Part shown: positions 32,383-64,000 of the stretch, one piece after another | Numbering within the stretch: position 1 is the first letter of the stretch | How the letters are laid out: every line of letters begins with the position of its first letter | Origin: Synchiropus splendidus | Lineage: Eukaryota; Chordata; Actinopteri; Syngnathiformes; Callionymidae | Reading direction: 5' to 3' | Assembly (NCBI RefSeq): GCF_027744825.2 | Contig: NC_071338.1 | Location: forward strand, 26,364,001-26,428,000 | DNA: 64,000 nucleotides | The notes under the pieces: model-generated | What the model saw: only the letters and a program-made list of their open reading frames with translations | What the model was told of the DNA's origin: nothing | Database searches by the model: none | Position numbers and translations under genes: made by a program

Positions 32383-34267
32383 GCATAAATGTGCATCTGG
32401 AATTATCTGCCATCGTCTGAGTTTAGTTCTGTTAAACGCTAAAAAAGTTCATGTAAATTCAGCCCTCGGATCCTGAAATGTGAAGGACGTGCCGGATGTG
32501 GTGTGTCAACGTAAACAAGCTCTTCTGCTTAAATATCAGTGAAGACATGACGGGTCAAACAAGTTCAAAGAACAAGTGGCAGCCGACGGCGTCCGACACA
32601 ACCTTTCAGCGGCAGTGACTGGCACTTGGAAAGTTGTTGTGCATGAACCTCCTGAAGGCTAGTTCGGACGTGTCGTTCAGAAGCGGGGGTTGTTTTTGTT
32701 TTCATCCAAGTCTCAGTGCTAGAAAAGCTGTGAAGACTGAGCATAGTAACATACAAACATGAGGCAAGGATAATTCTTATAGAAATATAGTAGATGCCTC
32801 CGAGTTAAAGAGTCAGGAGCAAGTTTGTGTTTGACAGATCTTAGCCGTGTCGTTCCCAGAAGAGGCGACAGGCCGGGGCTTTCGAAGATGCTGGCAGAGA
32901 ATGGGCCGGGTCCAAGGACACCAGCCGGATTAACACACCTGCCCGCAGTACAATGAGGTCTAATGAGCACACGCTGGTGGTCCCAGTGTGGTACCAGCAG
33001 GACAAGTACTTTGTAAGTGGCTGACACCTCGAAACGGGCCTTGAAGTCTCCGCTCTCCTCTCAGCACCTTCATTAGTGACTTTCTTCAGGGCCAACAAAA
33101 GTTCCCAGGATCAAGAAGTGACACATTCCTGGGATTAGGGAGCCCAGTAGGTTGCTCTATTAAAAGAAAGTTAACCTCAACCCCAGAAATTTGGACGGAC
33201 AGTAGGAACTATAGTGACCTGAGTTTTAATGACTTCGGCTTTAACGGTGATTTAACTTGAAAGGACTCGCTGACCCACTTGTGCCTGGACCTACCCTCGT
33301 ACCGGAGTCTTGTTAGGCCGCGTGCAAGTGCAATACGGCCACCAGGAATCTCCACTTTTGTAGTGACTGTTTAGAAGCTAGTGAGAGCCATGGTTGAAAC
33401 GGGAGTAAGCTTTGGTCTGATGCTGACATAAAGATGAAGAGGACGCCTCAGACCTCTGCTCCCAGTGGGCTTGAACGCTCTTGTCTCACCAGGAAAGCCT
33501 TCGCTCAAGTGACTCCTCCATCAACCCTGACCTTCTCACCGCTTACCTTTGTGACCCCTCGCGACCTGACTCGGATGGCAGCCCAACTTTAACCTCTGCT
33601 ACCGTGACCTGCGAACCCTCTGATGACCTGGCAACAAAGACTCTGGCATTTTCTTTGTTGGAGTCTGACATGTTTTGGGAAAGGCTGCACAGAGATGGTA
33701 GTTGTGCTTGTTAAAGTATATGTCAGGAACTTGGAAGGGAAGACTGTGATTATAAAACAGAAAGGATTAAGTACTTACTCGCCCCTCAACAGCCTTAAAT
33801 CGTGTTTGAGATATATAAGAAGGTATTTCTCTCATGTCTCTTGAGCTCAACCGTCTTGCTGAAGGAACATTCTCCGCGAGGACCCTTGAGATTCCTGTCT
33901 TCTTTCTGAAGTGGCTCCAGGACACTCGGCATAATCAGGCCGGAGATTTCTGCCGCTTGAACGCTGGGAAAAACTCTCACAACACACGAGCCGAGGAATG
34001 TATCGGGTATTTTATAATTGATGCTTGGTTTCCACAAACACGATAAAAGTTTTCTCTTGTCCAACCCCATCAGGATGTGTTCTCTTCCAAATGATAGCAT
34101 CAGATGAGGAAGCTCAGATGGAGGTTGTAAGTTTAGGAAGTGCTTTGTTTTGTTTCGTACTTCGTACCATCTCGGTCAAAGCTGATCCCGTGTCCATATT
34201 GCATCAGCACTTTGTCATAGTGTAGAATTAGAACCGTCATAGCTGTGTTTCTTCTTACATATATAAG

Positions 34268-34731
34268 ACTGACTTGGGCAAAGCGCGGCCCGGGGGCCTA
34301 ATGCGGCCACTGAATGTATTTATGTGGCCCTCCTGGAGTCAAACCATAAAACTGACATTGTCGTCTCTGGCATTTTGTCTTGTGCATTGTTTTTTGTTCA
34401 TTATGATTCAAGTGAGACATAACCTTCTTGTTTGATTATTTTTCGTAATTGTTTGTATTTTAAGTTGGCTATTTTAGTATTTGTTTTTAGTATTTCTTGT
34501 ACCTTAAAATACATCAGAATTGAAAGTAGCAAGTAGTAGTAAATTAAATAAAACACAACAAACAGCATTTTCTGTGCATTTTTAAAGTGTCATTTCATAA
34601 TCACACATGATGTCATCACTTGACTTTTATTTTCCATTTTCTCTGACCCTCCTTTCTTTGGGTTTGACCGCCCCTTTCAACGGTCACAATAAAAAACCTG
34701 GCCCCTCAGGAAATGTAATTGCCCACCTCTG
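34268..34731. mobile_element. hAT-type MITE
   Basis: Left portion gacttgggcaaagcgcggcccgggggcc and right portion gcccctcaggaaatgtaattgcccacctctg are the inverted terminal words of fish hAT elements (GGGCAA...GGCCCGGGGGCC against GCCC...TTGCCCACCTCTG). About 460 bases and no transposase. Confidence 0.65.
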
Positions 34732-35959
34732 CGTTACGACCTTTATCTTTTCAGTGGTGTCAAGTGGATTCCAAGTGGATTCATATTTTGTTATAAAGTT
34801 AGGTTTTCTGTTCAAAATAATCAAGAACAGTAGACCTGCAGCAAAAGGTCAATCGCAGCAACATGTTTTTTGACTGACAGGTTCTTCAAAAGGGCTGTTG
34901 TGATGTCAAAAAAAAAAGTTGTAGTCAGGTTGTTAAAGGTCTGTCTCAACACTGCCTGTGACACCCGAGCGGCACAAATGTCCCGTGTGACGTTTGTCTC
35001 CAGTGATATCAAATATTAATGCACGACTGCTTGTCAGAGTGCCAGAGTGATCCAACTGTCTTTATCCTCACATACGAGTCGCCTCTGTTCTGTCCCTCTA
35101 AGTCAAGACACACATTGTTCATGTTGTGTTGTTCTATTAAAGCGTTGTATAATCAGCCCAATAAGCATGAAGCTCTTGGGACTGGGTGGTAATGCAAGTC
35201 TCTGTGTCTCACATGGTGTCACATGGAAGACGATACCTGGCAGCAGTGATGCCACAGGGCTTTCTTTCCTCTGTCGTGACTAACATTGAGATTTCAGCCT
35301 TATCTCTCTCTCATGCAGCAGAACACGTTTTCTTGTGATGGTTTTTTTTGCCTCTGTTGCAATACTTTTCCAGGAAGATTGAGATGCTAGAAGTGGAGAG
35401 CCATCCTTAGTTATTTCTAAATGCATGTGAGCAGAAGGGAGCCGCCTTCTAAACTATTAACTCAAGTTTCCATGAGGGAAGGGCGATATAGACAGAAAAA
35501 AATATCGCGATAAATGTTGTAATTTCGGCGATAACAATAATTATCATGATGAATATATTTGTTGGACACTACAGTCTCCCTTGAAACTGTTTTATGATGA
35601 AATTTGTTTCTGTCTAAATACAATAGTGGACTAAGTGTAGAGATGACAAATTCAATGTTTCTCAATGTTTTCTGAAGACTAACTCATGCTTTGAAACACT
35701 GACAAAGATGCTCTGGTGCACTGATGTGACGTGGTTCTGTTTGTTTTGCTCAAAATAAATCCACGCACCGCATGTTAAGGTCATTTTTCTAGGCACAGAG
35801 ACCTCAGTACGAACTGTATACTGCCTATTGCATGGAAGAACACGGGGCTGTGGAGTTCACTTTCACCTGTGTGCGTCCTGAGCTGGAGAAAAGTTCAGAA
35901 AGATTTGTAAAAGCAGTTGGTCAAAGTGTGAAGAAAACATCCCGATGGCTCTCGGAAGG

Positions 35960-35965
35960 TTTATT
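35960..35965 (-). terminator. Candidate rassf10 polyadenylation signal
   Basis: TTTATT on the + strand (AATAAA on the minus strand) 65 bases downstream of the rassf10 stop codon. This would make a very short 3'UTR, so a more distal signal may also be used. Confidence 0.35.
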
Positions 35966-36029
35966 GTACAGACAGGAGTCAAGTGCGAGGTATCAAACTA
36001 GGACAGCAGGTTTCTTCAGCCAGTCCACT

Positions 36030-37262
36030 TCAAACCAGCGACTCCCAGCCAGGCTGGCAGTCCGAGTCCTGGCTGTGCAAAGAGCTTAAGCCCGTGTCCG
36101 AATCATCATCGCGGATGGTGTGAGACTGTGACAGACCCCTGGCCTGCTCCACCCACTCACTCTTCCCCCCCTCGGTGCTCATCATCCCCTCCTGATCATC
36201 CGGGCCGCCTCTCCTTCCTTCATCTATGTCCAAAGTGTTGACTTTCTCCACCAAATCCCTCATCTCCTTCTCCCTGGCCTCACAAATCTCCTGGCTCAGC
36301 TCTAAATCGCTCCTAATAGCTTCTAAATCCGTGTGGAGGCGCAGGCCGATGTAGGCGCTGGCGTCCAGCTGCGTGTGGATTCTCTCGGCCTCCAGGAGCA
36401 GCTCCGGCGTGTCCCTCCTCTGCAGCTCCTCCTGCCTCCTCTGCATCCAGCGGTGGTTCAGCTCCTCCTGGACCTGCCCCGTCATCGCCTCCGCCAGCGC
36501 CTCCTGCTCCCACAGCTGCTCCTGCAGCCGCACCAGCTCCTCACACTTGAGGACAAACTCCTCAAACTTGTCCAGAGTCTCGGATGAAACCTGCTCTGCC
36601 TCCTCCCGACTGGACGCTGTGGCGGCGGCAGCGTCCAGTAAATAAGTGTCCTGCACATAGTTGAGGCCATGTCTCCTCATTCTGTCCACGTGCACCTGGG
36701 CCTCGCACTTCTCGATCTCAGCGTCCAACTCTGAGATCCTCTGGAGCTGCTGTCTGATGGTGTGGTCCTGGGACACCACCAGGTGCACCAGGGTCTCCAC
36801 CCTCTCGGCGGCAGGCTGCTCCTCTCTCGCTGCTTTCTTCATCTTCTCCAGCTTCCTGAAGGCTTTCCTGACCACTCGCCGCTGCTTCTCGGTGGAGATG
36901 CCAGCCATGGGACAGCGGGGGACCTCTCTCTCTGCGGGACCCCTGCTGAGCACCACCCGCGCCTCCGCGCTCCGCGCCCCGCGGCTCGCCAGCGACGCTT
37001 CGCTCCTCACCAGCACGAACTTGACGCTCCGCTGCTCCTCTCCCCAGGCGACCCACAGCCGCAGGATCTTGGTTCTGCTGGGCAGGATCCTCTCGCAGCC
37101 TCGCCACTTCTCCACGATGCAGTAGGACTGCGGCGCGCTGCGCTCGCCCTGCACCAGCGCTCTGACCACGTCCGCGCAGCTGGTGCGCTTCGACACGCCG
37201 AGGATAATCTTCTCCTCCCGGCAGAGCCACACGGAGATCCGGCTCTGCTCCCGCGCCATCAT
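36030..37262 (-). CDS. rassf10: Ras association domain family member 10 (RASSF10), intronless
   Basis: N-terminal-RASSF class scaffold; mammalian RASSF10 is a single-exon tumour-suppressor-type gene silenced by methylation and linked to centrosome/mitosis and growth control. This one uninterrupted frame gives 410 residues against about 507 in human. The difference lies mostly in the acidic/Arg-rich insert and linker that mammals carry. Residues 8-87 form the RA/ubiquitin-like domain (ISVWLCREEKIILGVSKRTS, CIVEKWRGCERILPSRTKIL, LWVAWGEEQ). Residues 124-200 are a basic then helical region (EKQRRVVRKAFRKLEKM, DRMRRHGLNYVQDTYL), and 215-350 are predicted coiled coil. The C-terminus has DDDSDTGLSSLHSQDSD and ends ESLV. 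Two consecutive Met codons open the frame; either may start. It lies downstream of tead1 in the same orientation, as in human. Confidence 0.95.
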   Translation of the reverse strand: MMAREQSRISVWLCREEKIILGVSKRTSCADVVRALVQGERSAPQSYCIVEKWRGCERILPSRTKILRLWVAWGEEQRSVKFVLVRSEASLASRGARSAEARVVLSRGPAEREVPRCPMAGISTEKQRRVVRKAFRKLEKMKKAAREEQPAAERVETLVHLVVSQDHTIRQQLQRISELDAEIEKCEAQVHVDRMRRHGLNYVQDTYLLDAAAATASSREEAEQVSSETLDKFEEFVLKCEELVRLQEQLWEQEALAEAMTGQVQEELNHRWMQRRQEELQRRDTPELLLEAERIHTQLDASAYIGLRLHTDLEAIRSDLELSQEICEAREKEMRDLVEKVNTLDIDEGRRGGPDDQEGMMSTEGGKSEWVEQARGLSQSHTIRDDDSDTGLSSLHSQDSDCQPGWESLV

Positions 37263-37520
37263 TAATTCAGGCGGGCTTAAATAAAACAGCGCTCACTCCC
37301 GAAATAGTCGGAAATCCGGGGCAAAAGTGCGCGCCGCTCCATCGCTGACGAGTCTGAAAGTTGGTGGAGTCCCGAGGAAAGTTCTGCCGCCCCCCCGACA
37401 CGGGTCACGTGACCGCCCGCTTGGGGAGCGAGTGCTGGCCCGTTGTTGGGAAGGTGGGGCCGGTGCACGCGCCTCTGAGGGGCCCCTGCGGCCCTCAACT
37501 CAGCACTGGTAAACAAAAAC
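36300..37520. promoter_or_regulatory. GC/CpG-rich island over rassf10 5' half and promoter
   Basis: This stretch is much richer in G+C and in CG dinucleotides than anything else in the window, including the non-coding part 37263-37520 (for example cgcgccgctcc, cacgcgcctctg). The human RASSF10 promoter is also a CpG island. Promoter function here is inferred. Confidence 0.6.
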
Positions 37521-38463
37521 TCACACGTCCAAGTTTGCAGTGAAAGCGTGATGTTTTATATTTTATATAAAAAGTTTTCACATGTTGGGTTACATAGCTC
37601 CTGATGCCAGACGGCCAGTAATAACATTCCAAAGCATGATTTAAACACTTTAATACAAGTTGTCGCCAGTCAAAAGTACAGTCAGAAGTGGTTGGTTTAG
37701 GGTCGATCACTCTTTTGGTTTGGTCTTTCAGCTCAGCTCAGCCAAAAGCTGGAGTAAACAGAGAGTAAAGTGGAGACTTCAACGATTTCATTCTCAGTAA
37801 AAATAGAAATCACTTTGCAGTTTTGTGATTTCCAAAAAGGGGATTTTGGCCTCCTGTTTTTATGTGTGGAGTTTTTGCATTTTTTCCTCTTTATTTATCT
37901 ATTTATTTTAAAGACAATCTCAGACCAAAAAGATGCATCTGCAGATCTTCTCCCAGAGCTTCATTACAATTCAGAAGACATAAATTCCGTCCAAACGCAA
38001 CTTAACAATACAATAAAGCTCTTCTATTTAAACGTCGTGTGCGTCAGGAACAGAGACGCTCCTGACTCCAGTGGTGATGCTCAGTGGCAGCCACATGGTG
38101 GTGCTATTTACCCACTTTGGAACGATCAAATCTTCAATCATTTTGGTTCATTTAAAAACCTCATAAAATGTAAATATTTATGTTCAAATTCAACCTTCTG
38201 AGCCATTCATATGAAGAACACTTAAAGTTCTGGAATGTCATTTTGAAAAGTTCATGATAACTTTCAATACAGTTGTGACAAACTCGAGTCGCGGTCTCCC
38301 CCTAGTGGTGAAAGTAGGGCAGTAACAAGGCTCTGCTCTGTGTATTTGTTGGAGGCTCTTAATCGGCGTCACAGGCGGACTTAATAGGTCACAGCTGTTT
38401 CTTCTCTGGCTTAAAAAAAAAATAAAAGACTGACTCAGATTTATAGTTCCATATGTATTTCTT

Positions 38464-38469
38464 TTTAAT
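38464..38469 (-). terminator. Candidate tead1 polyadenylation signal
   Basis: TTTAAT on + (ATTAAA on minus) in an AT-rich context about 3.4 kb after the tead1 stop. Alternatives reading AATAAA on the minus strand are at 37890-37895 and 37902-37907. None can be chosen without transcript data. Confidence 0.3.
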
Positions 38470-40896
38470 ATTGCGTACATACAAAGTATCTAGAAAGCTA
38501 CAAAATATCAACTATAGTGATGAAGGCATCATAAAGTTACAGAGCGAAAAAAAACACAAACACAGCAGAGATCTTTCTGAAAAGATATGACACATCTGTC
38601 CCAACATATAAGCCAAGATATCACGTGGTACAAAGCACCTCTTAACACGGAAGTCAGCACACAGACGGGAGGAGAAGGAGCATGATGGGAAAACACAGCC
38701 TGGTTATCAAACAAGAAGGTACCAGTACCTAAATATACAAGTGGGAAAAGAACCCAAAAAGAAGCAGATGGTAGTGTGACTTATGACTCGAACATTCAAA
38801 GGCTTCAGTCCCGCTGTTTATATTTTCATGTGTTAAAACGACACGTCACGATGAACCAGCAGTAACATGATTATCATTAACAAAATACATCACCAAACAC
38901 AACAAGGAAAAGGTTCACGATGTCGCCAATTCATGCCAACAGACACAGGAACAAGTAAAGAGCAAGCTGGTCCGCAGGACTGCCACTAAATACTGAAACT
39001 TTAAGGAGTCGTGTGAAGCGTTGAAGAACAGAAGAGATGCCTCGTGTTTAAATCCTCACATCTGTAAATCCAGGAGTCGATTCTGGTCTTTTTTCTTTCT
39101 TTTTAACTGAATCTAGCTCTTGAGCACTTGAACCTGCAAGTGAACGCAGACAGCAGACGACTGCAGGGTTTGACTGCGCAGACGACCGTTACATCATCAC
39201 AGCAAATCTGAATCTTTGAACAAAAAAAAAGAAAAAAAAGATGACAAATGTTCTGCACAATCCTTTAACAAGGCAAAGTGGTGATTGGTTTCACTTCATT
39301 TTTGGTCAGTCAACTGTAAATCGAGTCGGTGGTTTGATCAGTAGGACGTTCAAATCGAAGGCACTTTCTTGCTGCTGGGCAGGAAAACAGATCCACGGTG
39401 TCAACTTCTTTTGGTATTTCGGATCAGGACAAGGCAGTAACGTGTGCTTTACACTGAACGCTCACAGACGATAAATATGTACTGTATATATATATGTATA
39501 TTGGTGTGGCAACGGTGAACAACATACAGGCCCGAGATTCAGACAGTCAGACTTCAACAGAACTTCAGTGTCTTTTAGTGTTTTATGAGGACAAATCACT
39601 TTTGTTTCACCAAGTCTCGGAGTGTGTGCGTGTGTGTTCTTGTACTTCTATCTTTGTGAGAACCGGTATGTGCTTTGAATGAACAGAGTGAGGACATTTT
39701 GGCTGGTCCTGCCTTTGTCAAGTCTCATTCTAAGGGTTAAAACTACAAAATACCTTATTATCAGTTTTTAAGGTTAAGTTTAGCCATTTGTTTTACATGG
39801 TTAGGTTTAGGGGGAGAGGCTGGGGAAAGGGTCATGGCAATGAGAAACCTCACAATGTCCCCACAAGGACAGAAAAACACGTGTGTGTGTGTGTGAGTGG
39901 CGCTTCCCCCAATCACTCCCTGTTGAGGGAAGAAGCAAACACGAATGACAGTCCTTGTCGACGCCCTGATCTCAATTATTGTCACTAAACCAGACAGAAA
40001 GATGAGATTAAGTTGCATAAACACTGAATCATGAGGATTTCTCATGAAATAAAGCGTAAAATTGAACTGAAAAGCGCTGGCACATTGTTTTAATGAAAAC
40101 AATGTCAGACCTCAATGACTTATTTGTTTTTGTCTGAAAATAAAGAGTGAAAAAGACGTTTGACATGAAACAGGGCGAGGTAGAGAGAACACATTAGACC
40201 CTCTTGAAAAGTGACGGCTGATGCCAGTCAAACGTATCATTGCTTCTTTTCCGTTCTCTACCATGTTTATATGAGGGATTTGCTTCTGTCGGGCACCACT
40301 GATGTCATGTTGTCCACCAGCCAGTCGCGCTCACCTGAGAAATATTACAACTGCTGTAGTGTGGAGCTAGAGTGGGAGGAGCCAGAGACCAAGAGGTTCT
40401 CTTTAAAGGGTGTCATTGTTATTATTATTTGTGCCGCTGACTGCCTGTGTCTTATAATGGCCCAACTGTAGCTCCACCTGAAGTGAAGATGGCCGCCACA
40501 GACTCGGATGTGGATGCACTCTAAGGCAGCAGGCTCTCCAACTTTGGCGGGTTGCACAGTGACCTCGTCTCACCGTGCACACACTTCTGACCAGAGAGGC
40601 AGGTCAGGGGTTTAAGGCCGACTGTGGGTTCAGGCCACGCGGACACACAAAGGCAGCCTGTGATCCCCGAGAGGAGGAGCTGGGACTCTCACTGTTGATT
40701 CCTACCACAGAACATTCGACAATAGAAAAGTGCCTCTGAAAAGGAGGAGTGTTTGAAGCAGCTCTGCCTGAAATGTGAAAATCTCTCCCAAGTACTGATG
40801 GAGAGAGGAGACGTTCGGCACTAGTGTTTTCAAAGATTCACTTCCTGTTAGTGTGTTTCTCAACATATGTAAACTGGGAGCCCCTGACCACGGGAG

Positions 40897-40898
<2 letters not shown>

Positions 40899-40927
<29 letters not shown>

Positions 40928-40928
40928 G
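40899..40928. repeat. (GT)n microsatellite
   Basis: Fifteen uninterrupted GT dinucleotides, inside the likely tead1 3'UTR. Confidence 0.95.
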
Positions 40929-41054
40929 TTGTTATGGACACTGGTGACACATAACAGCCAGTACATGTTTAGTTTGACCATTTTCTAGTGTGTCCAACAT
41001 AGTTTCACTTAAACCACATCACACTTCTGTCCAGAGAGTCTTGAAAAGAACCAT

Positions 41055-41131
41055 CTCATGGCAACCGCGGGTCCACAGTGGGATTCGAACCCATGACATT
41101 TGAGAGAGTGAACTAACCAATAAATCCGCGA
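41055..41131 (-). repeat. tRNA-like relic (SINE head or tRNA pseudogene)
   Basis: On the minus strand, TTGGTTAGTTCACTCTCTCA resembles a D-arm region, and GGGTTCGAATCCCAC is an intact B-box/T-loop. No matching acceptor stem can be formed with the 5' flank, so it is not a functional tRNA gene. A decayed tRNA-derived SINE is the simplest reading. Confidence 0.5.
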
Positions 41132-41876
41132 TTCAAACTTTTGGCTTTTATGGAACTTGAGTTGTCGCAGTTTGTTATGGGGCTGCAGTTCTGGCCTGTG
41201 ATAGATACAGGTGGGTCATTCACACTAAGGAATGCTAACTGTCTGAGGGCCATGTGCTTCGTGTGGCCTGCAGGCCTCCAGTTTGGCAGCTTGTGTGACA
41301 GTTGTTTACATTTTTCTCCAGGGCTTTGAATGGCACACGGAAGTGTTGTCATTCTCACCGCAAGCATGATTGTCTCAGCGCTGTGGTGTTTGTGAGCCGG
41401 CAGAGATACCGCACATGTTGGCGAGTCCCGGCGTGACACTGTGTCGGGCCTTCGAGCAACAAAATCACTGAAAGCAAACGTGGAACAAGGACGATGATGG
41501 CGACTTGATCTCAGCTACTTTACTGTTCAATTGGTTTCTTTGGGAATTTTAATGGCTGCATGTGCAAACTGAGAGATGTGAGACCACATCAGGATCTGAC
41601 TTTTTCAACACAACTAAACAGCTCACTGTGGTTTGTTTAGAATTAAAAAAAAAGAACTGGGGGAATTCTCTCGCTACAGCCACAGGTACACCCCACAGAG
41701 ACCGACCCACATGGAAACAACAACAGCAACTGTGCCGCAGCTGCAGTCAGGCGAACACTCACGTACAAAATCTTCTAGTTACAGATTCAAACTGACACAA
41801 ATACGTCGCGGGTGGGAGTTTGTGTTGGAGGCACTGCCACTTTGAGGTTGGAGAGTTTATGCGAGTTTGGATCCTC

Positions 41877-64000
<22,124 letters not shown>

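Larger units (their letters stand above)
29060..35959. other. Intergenic stretch between btbd10 and rassf10
   Basis: No coding exon recognised on either strand. In particular there is no bHLH or PAS exon of arntl/bmal1, which I recall as lying at this point in mammals. It holds the mariner MITE fragment at 30655, the SINE at 32210, the hAT element at 34268, a decayed repeat near 30985-31030 (atcggccggccgatcgat), and a fragment near 35485-35545 with the fish hAT-type wording GGGCGATAT...AAAATATCGCGATAA. The slightly GC-richer part at 32800-34100 has short open frames without recognisable homology. Confidence 0.55.
37263..41876 (-). other. rassf10 promoter side and probable tead1 3'UTR
   Basis: No coding exon seen. 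The part from 41876 down to roughly 38450 is probably the tead1 3'UTR (mammalian TEAD1 has a multi-kilobase 3'UTR); this is inference. The last kilobase next to 37263 must hold the rassf10 promoter. It contains the (GT)n at 40899-40928 and a tRNA-like relic at 41055-41131. Confidence 0.45.

Noticed and set aside
33481..33714. 77-codon + frame rich in Ser/Asp/Pro (MSHQESLRSSD...)
   Set aside because: It looked exon-like in composition and sits where arntl is in mammals, but it matches no bHLH, PAS or other domain and has no convincing splice sites.
36661..37265. Long + strand open frames (154 and 167 codons) antisense to rassf10
   Set aside because: They lie wholly inside the GC-rich rassf10 coding exon, have no family resemblance, and are the expected by-product of CG-rich codons read on the other strand.
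41055..41131. Possible functional tRNA gene on the minus strand
   Set aside because: The B box and part of a D-arm are present, but the acceptor stem cannot be paired and the T-stem has a mismatch, so it is kept only as a tRNA-like relic.

Overview
The window is nuclear DNA from a ray-finned (teleost-type) fish. It is AT-rich and full of microsatellites and fish-type interspersed repeats, with spliced genes whose proteins match vertebrate families almost residue for residue. It carries a conserved vertebrate gene block. In order: a parathyroid hormone gene (pth1-type, + strand, coding 20969-21343), btbd10 (+ strand, eight coding exons, 22624-28339), intronless rassf10 (- strand, 36030-37262), and the 3' eleven-twelfths of tead1 (- strand, 41877 to beyond the right edge at 64000). 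I recall the human order on 11p15 as TEAD1-RASSF10-ARNTL(BMAL1)-BTBD10-PTH. The fish block is the same apart from the absence of any arntl/bmal1 exon in the 7.7 kb between btbd10 and rassf10.

Region by region: 1-20690 has no gene that I can support. It is an intergenic stretch with AT, TA and GATA/GACA microsatellites, two copies of a mariner-type MITE, several hAT-type elements and a LINE 3' end. 20691-21960 is the pth gene, with TATA box, 5'UTR exon, signal-peptide exon, hormone exon and polyA signal. btbd10 follows head-to-tail within about 0.7 kb, and two of its introns hold copies of one hAT-type MITE family. 28340-36029 is intergenic, with a tRNA-derived SINE and DNA-transposon fragments. 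36030-37520 is rassf10 with its GC/CpG-rich body and promoter. 37520-41876 is probably mostly the tead1 3'UTR. 41877-64000 is tead1, with the TEA DNA-binding domain split over exons at 63939-64000, 53978-54042 and 49957-50172, and the YAP/TAZ-binding domain on six exons at 41877-46034.

The most interesting item is a pair of adjacent, in-frame 63-nt exons in tead1 (50110-50172 and 49957-50019). Both encode the DNA-recognition helix of the TEA domain but with different C-terminal halves. The 90-nt intron between them is open in the same frame. Alternative use would change the basic, nuclear-localising, PKA-target segment of the transcription factor. The genes are not an operon: PTH is a secreted calcium hormone, BTBD10 an AKT-pathway BTB protein, and RASSF10 and TEAD1 act near the Hippo/growth-control pathway. 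I saw no prokaryotic, viral or CRISPR content.
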